DNA from: Lojkania enalia
Lineage: Eukaryota; Ascomycota; Dothideomycetes; Pleosporales
Length of the DNA: 30,331 bases
Reading direction: 5' to 3'
Assembly (NCBI GenBank): GCA_010094045.1
Contig: ML986910.1
Coordinates: forward strand, 1 to 30,331
The notes beneath the pieces are model-generated. The model ran no database searches, was not told the origin of the DNA, and was given only the letters and a program-made list of their open reading frames with translations. The position numbers were made by a program, and so were the translations under genes. Below, one piece after another: positions 20,581 through 30,331 of the stretch (position 1 is the first letter of the stretch; every line of letters begins with the position of its first letter).

Positions 20581-22358
20581 AAGCGGCAGATTGTGTAATA
20601 GATCCCTCAAGAATAGAGTATACCTCACCATCGTCACGGAACGAAGTCAACTTGTCCACTTTCCGATAGAGCCGGCATATCCTAAACTCAATGCTTAATG
20701 TATTACACAGAGTCGCACTCCGCTTACACATTCGGCAGTGTCCCTGCAGCCATCAGATGAGTTCTTAGGCTCTGGTTCTACTCGTGGCGACCCCTAAACA
20801 AAAGTCCAACCTATGCGGCTCTAACAGCGGCGAAATAACCCAGTACTTACCTAGACTCGTTTGTGGGTGAGTATCATCGCTCTTCCGCGAGCTGCACTTT
20901 CTGAGGACATCTCTGCTAACTTATTAGGAACGTCGTCCGAGACATCGTTCCAAACCAGAGCCGCGACAGGCATGTGCGATGGAATCTCTGTTCAATTTCA
21001 TCGTCCAACTTAGCCATGAAACTGCCTTCTCTGCTTGATGATGCGACGCCCGCATCAGAGCTTAATGCGGTAGTCGACGCAGCACCCGAAGGATGTGACC
21101 TCTCAGCGACTAGTTGAGTTCAGACGCAAATCGTGCTACGGACAAGAAAATGCCGCTCCATAGGGAAGGATCCCAGCTCGACATGTCCGCTTCGACTGAT
21201 GCTCGCAGAGTGTACAGAGCCATCTGGCCCCCCAACCATTCTCCAATCTTTCTCGAACCATGTTATAGTACAGAATACTCCTCTCTTAGCTGGCCTAGTT
21301 GAGAGAACTGGGTTCTGCGGTAGATGCACATGCACCAACGACAGAGGCCACCTCTTCGTTAAGTGGGCTCGCTCATATCGACACAACGTGACGTTGGCAA
21401 CGACAGCTGCGCAATTCAGTCCGAGCTTTCCCCGCTCCAGGTGATGTGAGGCCGTTCGAGCTCGTCCGGATTAGGTCATGCGGCAAGATCACGATGAAAT
21501 GCAAAGACCCTCATATACAACGAGCCTACGCTTTTCTCTACCGTGACCTCGCTCTCCTATAGTAAAATGGCTGATGCAGCGTTTACGAACACGTCCAAGC
21601 GAGCGCCAAGAGGAATAGGTGAGGAATCAGGTGACTAGACCCCTTGCTTAGGTGGTGGCTGATTCCACCAGCGCTAGTTAGCCTACTGTGTACATGCTGT
21701 GTATGTGCTAAGCCAGGGGTCCAGCGAATGGCTGGGGAGTCGGATGGAATACGCGTTGGGCAATGGGTACAGTAAAGACTGCGTACAAGAACGCCCCTCG
21801 GGAGCGAGATGCTATTGCTCAAACCGGTTCCCATGCTTGTAACAAGACTGTTTGATTTGGCTAGTCTGTAAAGCTCCTGGGATTATAAGGCTCGGGTATC
21901 ATAGATGACTGTAAATTACCATAGTCTACCTTCTACTTAAGAGAATTCGGACTGTGCTAAGCAAATTTGCACGAGAAATGCTAAGCAAGGCTGCTTAACT
22001 CTGTCTGTAAGCAATTTGGGTGGAAGTCGGCTGGGAACTCGGCTGGCGGCGGTAAAATATTGCTTACACCAATAACCTCGCTTATATTAGACCATGCTTA
22101 TAGGCAGTTTTTACTGTACTGTGTAACTGCACCAGTCAATAACCTCCCCGCTTGAGGGGCCAGATAACGCTGGTAAACCATCGGATTACGCGTCAAAATA
22201 ATGCGAGCCAAACAGCAAGGAGTTGTTCCCTGTTGCCCGTTCCCGACACCTAACGCAGAAATAGTCTGCACCTCGCAAACGTCTCTACATTCACTCACTA
22301 GATCTATCCTCTCTCCCTCCGTCTCCTTCAAATCTTCGTTCCTGATATCTCCTTAGCC
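20581..22358. other. Intergenic region between the thioesterase and RTA1-like genes
   Basis: About 1.8 kb with no recognisable gene. A minus-strand 88-codon open frame (21386-21120), its continuation toward 20860 and a plus-strand 62-codon frame (21114-21302) look faintly protein-like but have no family motif and are broken. They may be an eroded gene. The last 100 bases (about 22260-22358) are C/T-rich, as expected for the leader of the next gene. Confidence 0.45.
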
Positions 22359-23438
22359 ATGGCCATCGACCCGTTCGCCAACTGCAATTTTTCCATCGAC
22401 TCCAATGTTCGATGCACCCTAGAGACCTGCTGTCTCGCTCAATCATCGTTCCTCTACCTCCCTAATTGGGGCGGAAACCTCTTCTTCACCATATACTTTG
22501 GCGTCTTTTGCATTCCACAGCTATGGCTTGGCATCCGATATCGCCAAAAGGGCTTTGCAATCGGCATGCTCATTGGTCTCATCCTCGAGACCGTCGGTTA
22601 TGCAGGTCGATTGATGCTACACAACGACCCATTCGACGCCAACGCCTTCCTCATGTGGGTCTAGATAGCTCCGACCCAACTACACCCAGGAGCTCCTATA
22701 CTGACTGATGAATTTCCTAGATATCTCATCTGCCTAACCATTGCCCCCGTCTTCATTAGCGCCAGTATCTATCTCTCCATGGTGCGCATCATCAGCCTGT
22801 ATGGCCAGCACCTTTCCTATTTCAGGCCGCGGACCATCGCACTCGCCTTCATGACGTCCGACTTCTTCTCGCTCGTCCTCCAAGCAACAGGAGGTGCCAT
22901 CGCTGACACCGCCACGGGCGACGGCGTCCAAACCGGCACCAACATCATGGTTGCGGGTTTGGTCTTGCAAGCCGTCTCACTGACCGTGTTCTTGCTCTAT
23001 CTCGCTCACTTTGCCCTGAAATGTAGGAGCGGCTCGCTCGACATGGACCTAGCCAAAATCGCTTGTAGAAACCGCGGCCTCTTCAAGGTCTCTCTGTTTA
23101 GCCTGCTGATTGCGACCGTGGCGATCTTGATCCGGTCCATTTTCCGAGTTGCCGAGCTGTGGCAAGGCTTCAGTGGAGAGCTGTGGAACGACGAGATCGA
23201 CTTCATGGTGCTCGACGGAGGGATGATGAGCCTTGCCGTGCTTCTATTAACTCTTTTCCACCCGGGGCCTGCATTCGGGAACCAGTGGCACGCGGCGAAC
23301 TGGTCTTTCAGATCCAACTCCTCCGAGAAGCACTCACACAGCCGACGGAGATCCTCACACGGCCAACGGAGATCCTCACACAGCCAACGGAGGTCCTCAC
23401 ACAGCCAACGCAAGAGTCCGCGCAGGTCACGATCCTAA
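22359..23438 (+). CDS. RTA1-family seven-transmembrane protein (lipid-translocating exporter family)
   Basis: Fungal membrane protein of the RTA1/Rsb1 group, whose members confer tolerance to toxic lipids and drugs or move sphingoid bases. Exons 22359-22654 and 22721-23438 encode 337 aa. Family features in order: FLYLPNWGGNLFFTIYFG (first helix), LGIRYRQKGFAIGMLIGLILE, GYAGR, HNDPF, FLIYLICLTIAPVFISASIYL (created by splicing), RPRTIALAFMTSDFFSLVLQATGG, then GLVLQAVSLTVFLLYL, IRSIFRVAE..QGF and a last helix near MSLAVLLLTLFHPG. The start ATGG follows a CT-rich leader with a good Kozak context. Residues about 300-337 form an unusual Ser/Arg/His repeat tail. It may export or buffer the polyketide, or be an unrelated neighbour. 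The family also occurs widely outside clusters. Confidence 0.92.
22655..22720 (+). other. RTA1-like gene intron (66 nt)
   Basis: Donor GTGGGT, branch ACTGAC, acceptor TCCTAG. It joins ..DANAFL to IYLICLTIAP, the conserved family sequence. Unspliced reading stops at 22662-22664. Confidence 0.88.
23329..23420 (+). repeat. 21-bp coding tandem repeat in the RTA1-like C-terminus
   Basis: About four units of a 21-bp motif (CGGAGATCCTCACACAGCCAA-like) encoding Arg-Arg-Ser-Ser-His-(Ser/Gly)-Gln. It gives a basic, serine-rich cytosolic tail just before the stop codon. Units are nearly identical, which indicates recent expansion. Confidence 0.85.
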
Positions 23439-24404
23439 GTCGCCATGCATTACTAACAAAGGCCAAGCGAAAAAATCTCGCGCATAGACATCAAGTCGCA
23501 TGGCAGGCACATGGATGGCGTTTCAGATGAGTGCACAAGATGATGATGTATAAGGGGACTTTAGTCATCCTGTGTGGGATATTATACCATTGTCTTGATC
23601 AGGAGCGAAAGAACCAGCCGTGATTACGCCCGAATTATGGCGCCAAGAAGCATGTGGAAAGTTCTAATTGGTGCCAGCAATCACGCCGAAAGGATAGCTA
23701 AAAAGGAAATCTTAAATGTGCATCCACTATCCACTCATGACGGAACAAATAAAAAATGGTTTACTTTGACTATCTATACAATACTGTAGAAAAGTCTGCA
23801 AACAACCTTATTGCCCCTTGAATACCTATCTTTTGAACGAATTGTATAGGCCGATGCATGCGACTCTGGGAACCTTTCTGAAACCTGTTCGCATCAAGCA
23901 ACTATATTTAGGTGGTCACCACTCTTTGCCTGGTTGGTGGAAGGGGACGTTTTTTGACGGAATCGATCGGGCCCGAAGGGAGCGCCTTGATAAGGCTACT
24001 AGACTACACAACTTATTATGTACATACACCAAGGCAGAGGCTAGGTCGCAACCACCTCGGCGTCGGCTCTGTTTGCAACTGTTCGCAAGCTCTGCTCTTT
24101 TGGGACGGTTCGCAAGCTCTGCTTTTTCGGGAAATCCCAGTGTCGTAATATATCAGTACACTTATCACACTAGCAGGGATACTGCAGGGTCGGACAGAAT
24201 ATCGAACATGAAATATCCAACTCACGAGCACCCTCTAGTATTGATATGGCCTATATATTACATGCCTACAATCAAAATGCTCTATGCTGCCACTGAACTG
24301 GAGTGGCTACAGCAGCCTTGAACTTGGTGCGGATTCTTATCTAGTCCTACCTTGTAGATCTAGCTCCGTCCGCTATACGCATATAACTGAGTATGTCAGG
24401 AAGA
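23439..24404. other. Intergenic region right of the RTA1-like gene
   Basis: No recognisable protein. A 167-codon open frame (23818-24321) is low in conserved-looking character and spans a tandem repeat. It is treated as chance. Composition is ordinary. Confidence 0.45.
24081..24134. repeat. 27-bp tandem duplication
   Basis: Two adjacent units beginning GTTCGCAAGCTCTGCT (24081 and 24108) with minor differences. Confidence 0.75.
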
Positions 24405-24692
24405 CCAATTCTGCAGTACAGATCGAGGTCAAGGAGGTTGTCACCACGGCTGACAAGTAGGTAGTGATAGTAGAGAGTAAGCCGGAGGAGCTGAATCATA
24501 GCAGCCATGACGAAGAGGCGACGAGGCTTGAACAAGATGAGACTGAGGCTTTGCGACAGTTTGAAGAAGAACATAAAGTGGCGAATGCCTCGCGCAGGCC
24601 GCTGGCTGAACTACAATCAAAGACGTAGGAAGAAGCTATTGCTGGAACTGCTACAAATGCCTACCCAGGATAACCCAGCCACCGTAAGTATC
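24405..24692 (+). pseudogene. Acidic coiled-coil-like coding remnant cut by a copia LTR
   Basis: A single frame from about 24411 reads as Glu-rich, helix-forming protein (VQIEVKEVVTTADK, then PEELNHSSHDEEATRLEQDE, then RPLAELQSKT), interrupted by TAG at 24453-24455 and again in ACG-TAG near 24627, each probably a mutated CAG. It ends at a TAA near 24673, and the retrotransposon LTR starts at 24693. The family is not recognised. It may be a retroelement gag or a host gene fragment. Confidence 0.4.
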
Positions 24693-24857
24693 TGTTGAGC
24701 TGTGGTAGACAGAGTGGGAGGAAGCATATATTGTTGCTTGCTTGGTGGAGCGCACTCTCAAGAAGAACTATCTAAATAGAGCTAGTCCTAATCGGGACTA
24801 GTCTACAAACGCCGATGTTTGTGAGGTCTATTACCTTGATATCTACCCTCCAACACA
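24693..24857 (-). repeat. 3' LTR of a Ty1/copia retrotransposon
   Basis: About 165 bp starting TGTTGAG and ending CTCCAACACA, with inverted TG...CA termini. On the minus strand it is preceded by the polypurine tract TCTGGGGGG (24866-24858), itself just downstream of the RNase H end, which is the normal order of an LTR element. The exact border is uncertain by 2 bp. The partner LTR lies outside the window. The AT-rich block begins here. Confidence 0.72.
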
Positions 24858-25974
24858 CCCCCCAGACCGAACGGAAACTACGGCATATATCTATATACAT
24901 TACTCGATAGTAGCTCCTACTAGTACTAACCGTGAGCGATTAACGCTTCTCCTATACCTAGTTACTATAGGAATCGGCTGTAGGCTTTAGTAGAGAGGGG
25001 CTTAGTTAGGCTGTCTACTGCTATATTAACTATTATAATGTGTTCGAGTTGCAATCAACCGAGAGCTACTTACTCCTTAATCTAGTAATAGTAGGTGTTA
25101 ATATACTTACTTTGCTAGTAGTATCCTTCCTACTTAGTAAACTTAATAGCTGGTAGATTATCAACGTAGAGCTTTAGAGGTTAAAGTAGTTTATATAATA
25201 TGTCTAGCTCGGCGTAAAGTTAATAGAGCTATATTACTTCTTTAGCTGCGTATATAATAGCTATATATTTAGCTTCTATTAGTAATATTATTACTAACCG
25301 CTTCTTAAAAGATTAATAGTAGATTATTCCTCTAAATAGCTTAAATAGATATCTAGCTATTAATTTATAATTCTTCTAATTAGTATATAATAAATCTAAG
25401 TAGTCTATAAGAGGTGCTTCTAGTATATAAGTAAAGTACTTAATTAATACTTTTTAAGTTCTATCTAGTACTAAGAACTTTATAATATAGTTATATATAG
25501 TATAGAGATAATCTATAATCTATAGTATATACTTATAGTATAAGCTTATTAGATTACTACTAAAGTATTCTAGAAAGATAATATAATATATAATATCTAG
25601 TTATATAAGGTATATAGAATATAGTAGCTTATTAATAACTAATTAATATTTGTTAAGTAGTTTTATATTATAGATATCTTTTTTAAAGTAAGCTATAAAC
25701 TTAATAGCTAAAAGATTAAATAGTATATTATACTTATAGTAGTTCTCTTACTAAAGTATTAATATAAGCTTCTTAATATATAATTCTATAGAGAGTTCTA
25801 TTATATATATTATATAATTATATATAATATAGATTCTAAAATAGTAGTTTAGTAGGCTAAAATTGTAGTATTTATAAGTACTTATAACTATTTATTTTAT
25901 AGCTGCTATGTTTTTAGCTATTAGATAAATAAAGAGTAGATTGTTAATATATATAATAATAATCTACTAATATA
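24858..25974 (-). pseudogene. Ty1/copia pol: C-terminal reverse transcriptase, connection and RNase H, RIP-degraded
   Basis: Reading the minus strand and ignoring stops gives the copia RNase H signature: YLFKLFRG.I.Y..K, EAKYIAI (about 25279-25259), AAKEVI, YVDNLPAIKFTK (about 25170-25135), and the terminal VDSLTKPLST (about 25019-24990). The segment nearer 25960 corresponds to the palm of reverse transcriptase around and after the YVDD position. Very many TAA/TAG stops occur where Gln or Trp is expected, as C-to-T/G-to-A mutation would give. It is continued at 29691-30221 beyond a nested insertion. Confidence 0.85.
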
Positions 25975-28900
25975 TTCTACTATTAAAGTAGCTAAACTAT
26001 CGAAGTAGCTACTTTTTCTTAGCGTTATAAACACTATATATAAACTATAATAAATCTATAATACAACCTTCTATTAATTTAATAAGAAGGTAGAATTAAG
26101 CTTATCTTATAGGTGTATAAATTAGGCTAGTTTAAGAGTATATAACACGCTGCTATAGCTTTTAATATATAATATTAATAATTCTCTACTTAACTTTATA
26201 GAATTATATTTTACCCTTATATATAACCAAATTGCTAGAAGTTTATAGTAACTAAAGAATAAACAATTATATAATATATTTTTAACTTTAATTTACAAGG
26301 ATTTACGCCCCGGTTATATAAGGTAGTAGATATAGTAGATAAACTATTAGATAATTATAGTAGAATATTTATAGAAAAGAATTAGTTTAAACGATTTATA
26401 ACGCGTATAAGTAAGTTTAAAATAGCCTTTAATTAAGTAAAGAATTGCTAAAAAATAAAATAAGAGAATCTAGAAGTTATTAATATATAGTTTAAGCTTA
26501 TATAGGATATAATTATAAAATATAGTATATATAATAATAATAATATCTATAACTTTAATAAAATAGGCTTTTAGATAAGTATTATTAGTATTATAAAAGT
26601 TGTTATAAGTTTAGAATATTATATAAAACCTACTCTTATATAGCTAGATAATTATAAATAGGTTATAGTTATCTAGAGTATCTATACTGCTATATATATA
26701 ACCCTACTATTTATTATCTATAAAGAATATATCTATATCTCTATATAGTATAAAAAAGTAGGTATATTATATAATTAGAAAATTTTAGTCTCTAAAAACG
26801 GCTAGACAAATAATATATTTAATCTTAAATAGTTAAAGTACTTTAATAAGTATATAAAGATATATTAGGTAGAGTTATATAAGCTATTTATTTTAGACGG
26901 CTATAAAAGCTACCTTAACTAGGAATTTAAGAATTACTACTTTATATAAAAGATCCCAATACTTTATATACCTTCTTATTTATTATATATACTTTAGCTT
27001 CTTAATATAGTTAACTTCTTATTATTAAAGCTAAAGTACTTATAGTATATATAAAACTTAGCGCGCCGACGTATCTACTATATTAATAAAGAAGGCTTTC
27101 TTCTAATCTTTAAAAACGCGTTTTTTAATATATTTATGTATAAGAACTATTAAAAGGCCTTTAAAGTAATAGAAATTATTCCTCTAAATATATAGGTTAT
27201 ATTAGATTACCTTAATATATAATTATATACCCTACTAGAATTACTTCTATAAGAAAACTTCTAGTAGTTTAAAACTCTAAGTAATATATATAAATTTAGG
27301 TTATAATTAATACTTATATAAAAGTTCTTTATACGATTATTAAAAGAGGTATAAGAAGAATTCTTATAGCTTATAAAAGGTGCTAAATTAATACTATATT
27401 AGAATATACTTCTTTAAGCTTACAACTCTAAGCTTAAAAGGTAATTAGAAGAAGTAACTAAGTATAAAATATATAAAAGAAAGTATATTTAGTATAATAG
27501 TATAGTATTATATAGTAAGGGATTTTTATATATAGCTGCTAAAGTATCTATAAGCTCTCAGCCCTTTAAGAAGACTTATAGTACTAATACTTAAGAAAGG
27601 GCTTAACCAGCTTAACGCTACTATAGTAACTATAGTAAGACTAGATATAACGCTTATATATGCTAAAAGAATAGTAGGGAAAATTCTAAATTAGATAAAA
27701 GTATATTATATATAGAATCTCTTATTAGTATTAAATAAATTAACTTTTTATATAACGTATAGTATAAGCGAGCTAATTACCTAAGCAAGCTAATCATGAT
27801 ATTAAGACTATACTAAAATCGCGACTACTTTTCGCAAAATATTATACTTTCTTATATTCTATTATACTATATAGTAAAGTAGCCTATTCTTCTATATCTA
27901 TAGTATTATTTTTATACGTCCGCGAGTTATGCCTAGCCTTACTATTCTACCTATAGCGCCTTTAAATTAACTAGTCTCTATTAACACGCGCCTTCTTCCT
28001 ACCCTTCTTTCTATTAATACGAGTGCTAAACTCTTTTAGAGTAGTTAATTAAGCGCCTTCTTTAATCGTTAGGTTACCTTCCTTCTATACACACTTTCTT
28101 TTATACGATCGACGTTGTGTAGCAGCCTTATTAGCTGCTTAAAGCTCAGTAACCTAAGTACGTAATAGTACGTTTTTATATATTATATATATAGTACCCT
28201 TTATAAACTGTTTAAACGCCTCTACTATTAAAGTAGATAAGCTATCTAAGTACTTTTAAACTCTTAATTAAACGTACGTAGATTAAGACCTAAATTTAAT
28301 AGGATTACTTAGTATTTTTAACTCTTAAGAGGTATCTTCGACTATAGAAGGTATTAGTATATATAGTTAAACTTTAAGTTTTAATAGTACTATATCTAGG
28401 TTAAATAGAACTAGACTAACGCCTTAAAAGCTACTTAGGATATTACTCTTCATAATTGCTACGTTAAAAGCTGCTTTAAAGTAGGGTAAGAACTCGATTT
28501 TTATAATATAGTTAATATAACTGTATATTAGCTGCTTAATTTAGCGCCTATACGCAGTTTTTAAAGGTAAGAAACAACCTATATCTAGTAGCTGTAGTAG
28601 ATATAACAAATGTAGAGGTATATAGAGAGTAATAATATTCTTTTCCTTATAGAGCTGCCTAAATTTAAGTAAGTCGTAGCTTTTATAGCTGTCGAGAATT
28701 AGCAATCGATATATACTAATAGTATAATCTTTTATATACGTGTTAAAGTACTTTAACTACTTAATACTAATATTATTTATTATCTAGCTATTATTAGTAA
28801 CCTATATAGCCTAGGTTGGTAGAATATTATCTTCTTTATACTATATAGAGAGGTGGTAGATACCTGTAAAGATAATAAAAGGTAGTATCGCCTATCCTAT

Positions 28901-29690
28901 CGTGTTAATACCCTAAATAACTGTAGTCTACTTATAATTACCTAGCTAGAGCTGCTTTAGTTAATTCTATCTCTTAGAGCTAGTAACTACTACTTCTATC
29001 GATATTACGCCTATTATAAAGCCTAATTTATCGAAGTTGTATATATCTTCGTTAATAATACCGTACTTAGCCTTTATATTCTATATAAGGTAGAACTAGC
29101 CTCCTATAATCTTAGGATCCTTATATTTAGCTCTTAAATAGTTGTACTTTTAATTAAATTTAACCTTAAGCTTAGGCGTATATTTAATAAAGTTCTCTAT
29201 CTAGTTCTTTCTAACCTAGCTAGCAGAGCGTATAGCTAGTAGTAAATTAGCTATATTTTAAATAGTAGTAAGCTGCGGCGGAAATTCTCTTATATCTAGA
29301 TCTAGTATATACTAAACAATTATCTACTCCTTAGTCTTACTAAGCTTTATTAAATTAGGCCGATAATCGTATTATAGAGCTATTCCTCGCCTTTATGTAT
29401 TAAGTATATTTTAGGAGATATTATAGATTAATACAACACGACGCATAGTTAATATTACGTCTTATTAAAGAGCTTAAAGTATAAGCTGTATTTTAGCTTC
29501 TTTCTAAATTGATTCTACAGTTATTAGTTGTAGTATAATACTATAAAGTATAATTATCGCGATTTTAGTAGAGTTTTAGTATTATAATCAGCTTACTTAG
29601 GTAATTAGCTCGCTTATACTATACGTTATAGTATTTATTATACTAAAAAAAAGTAGTCGCTTTAATAGTTTAGCTGCTTTAATAGTAGAA
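25975..29690 (+). mobile_element. Fot1/pogo-like transposon, copy D (split by a nested element)
   Basis: Same family as copies A and B but in the opposite orientation. The inverted repeats start TTCTAC at 25975 and end GTAGAA at 29690, with TA outside. Without the nested 1872-bp element and its duplicated TA, the copy is 1842 bp. Plus-strand translation, ignoring stops, shows a Fot1-type transposase: helix-turn-helix part YIFNFNLQGFTPRL (about 26270-26312), first catalytic-Asp region YNFNKIGF (about 26548-26571, Asp mutated to Asn), second LFILDGYKSY (about 26884-26913), third IPSYLLYILQLLNI (about 26969-27010). The copy is dead. Confidence 0.9.
27755..29626 (-). mobile_element. Second Fot1/pogo-like family, complete element nested in copy D
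   Basis: 1872 bp with about 75-bp imperfect inverted repeats, starting ACGTATAGTATAAGCGAGC at 27755 and ending in its complement at 29626. TA is duplicated at 27753-27754 and 29627-29628, and removing the element restores the copy D end sequence. The transposase is on the minus strand, better preserved than in copies A-D: YILDLDIREFPPQL (near 29310-29268), YNFDKLGFIIGVIS (about 29044-29003), LLILDSYKSYDLLKF (about 28705-28661), and IPLHLLYLLQLLDIGCFLPLK (about 28622-28560). The three catalytic Asp positions are still readable, but in-frame stops, mainly at Trp and Gln positions, kill it. Each inverted repeat carries AAGCGAGCTAAT twice, 17 bp apart. Confidence 0.9.
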
Positions 29691-30221
29691 TATATTATAG
29701 CTTTTTACTAATAAAGATATATAAATTAGAATTAAGAGGTCTATATCTATATAATATTAAGTAGTAGCTAATCTCTTTATACTAAAGTTATAGTAACTAA
29801 TAGAAACTATAGAGTACTTTATTAAGTTATATAATTATATTATCTAGTAGTTAAATATAAATAGAATTATCTTTATCTATCTTTCTATTTAGAAAGGCTA
29901 TAATAATACTAACCTAGTTATACTCTAGATTAAAAATGTTAACTAGTACTAGAATTAATTTAATAGTTATAGAGTATACTACTCTTATATATATATCTTC
30001 CTAAAAATCTAAATATTAGTAATTATTATAAATAATAAGATATATTTTATACTATATTAGATATTTTCTATTATTAAACTTATATTTATATATCTATTTA
30101 GTAGATAGTATAGTAGTTCTAACTAGTATATAATTAATAATCTACTAGGTACTATTCTCTATATATAATTCTATTTCTTCTTCTTCTACTTTATACTACT
30201 ATTTTAAGTATTAATAACGTA
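29691..30221 (-). pseudogene. Ty1/copia pol: N-terminal reverse transcriptase part, RIP-degraded
   Basis: Continuation of the copia element across the nested insertion. On the minus strand, ignoring stops, the copia reverse-transcriptase blocks appear in order: KYKFN..KYL..YK.YL, RVVYSITIKLIL, AFLNRKIDKDNSIYI (about 29905-29860), LNKVLYSFY (about 29827-29800), LWYKEI, and NLYIFISKK up to the transposon border, where the YVDD strand would come next. The 5' remainder is cut by copy E at 30222 and lies outside the window. Confidence 0.85.
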
Positions 30222-30331
30222 TTCTACTATCGAAGCGGCTAAACTATTAAAGCGGCTACTTTTTCTTAGTATAACAAACACTATATACAAAAAGTTAATT
30301 TACTTAATACTAATAAGAGATCCTATATATA
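30222..30331 (-). mobile_element. Fot1/pogo-like transposon, copy E (start only; cut by window end)
   Basis: The first 110 bp match the left inverted repeat and subterminal sequence of copies A and B, in the same orientation, preceded by TA. It is a second insertion into the same copia element. Its transposase would be on the minus strand. Confidence 0.85.

Noticed and set aside
23818..24321. 167-codon plus-strand open frame right of the RTA1-like gene
   Set aside because: No motifs, spans a 27-bp tandem duplication, and no promoter or intron pattern was seen.
25975..29690. Single 3.7-kb transposon with long internal region
   Set aside because: The internal 27755-29626 segment has its own inverted repeats, TA duplication and opposite-strand transposase, so it is a nested second element.

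Overview
The window looks like a filamentous ascomycete (Pezizomycotina) genome. Genes are split by short introns (46-73 nt) with fungal CTGAC/CTAAC branch sites, it carries a highly reducing fungal polyketide synthase, and it has two sharply different base compositions. Two very AT- and TA-rich blocks (about 1-4560 and about 24860-30331) flank a GC-balanced island of about 20 kb. The AT-rich blocks consist of transposons whose reading frames are full of TAA/TAG stops and whose copies differ mainly by C/T and G/A transitions. This is the signature expected of repeat-induced point mutation (RIP) and resembles the bipartite genomes of Dothideomycetes; the exact species cannot be told.

Left block (1-4560): two complete 1839-bp copies of one Fot1/pogo-like DNA transposon in tandem (141-1979 and 1999-3837), a telomere-like minisatellite (about 3920-4071), and a truncated end of the same transposon (4101-4225).

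GC island (about 4900-24690): a complete five-exon highly reducing PKS on the minus strand (13572-5533; KS-AT-DH-CMeT-ER-KR-ACP, 2597 aa); a decayed NRPS condensation-domain relic (about 15241-16449, plus); an internally deleted 1419-bp Fot1-like element with 59-bp terminal inverted repeats (17964-19382); a small stand-alone thioesterase (19716-20580, plus, one intron); and an RTA1-family seven-helix membrane protein (22359-23438, plus, one intron). The PKS has no terminal releasing domain, so the nearby thioesterase is a natural candidate for chain release in trans. The RTA1-like protein could be a transporter or tolerance factor. No cytochrome P450, oxidase or transcription factor was recognised, so this is a minimal or eroded cluster.

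Right block (24693-30331): a Ty1/copia retrotransposon on the minus strand, whose 3' LTR starts exactly where the GC island ends. It is interrupted inside the reverse-transcriptase region by a third full Fot1-like copy (25975-29690), which is itself interrupted by a different Fot1-like family (27755-29626). A further copy of the first family begins at 30222 and runs off the window. The same transposon family therefore brackets the secondary-metabolite island on both sides.
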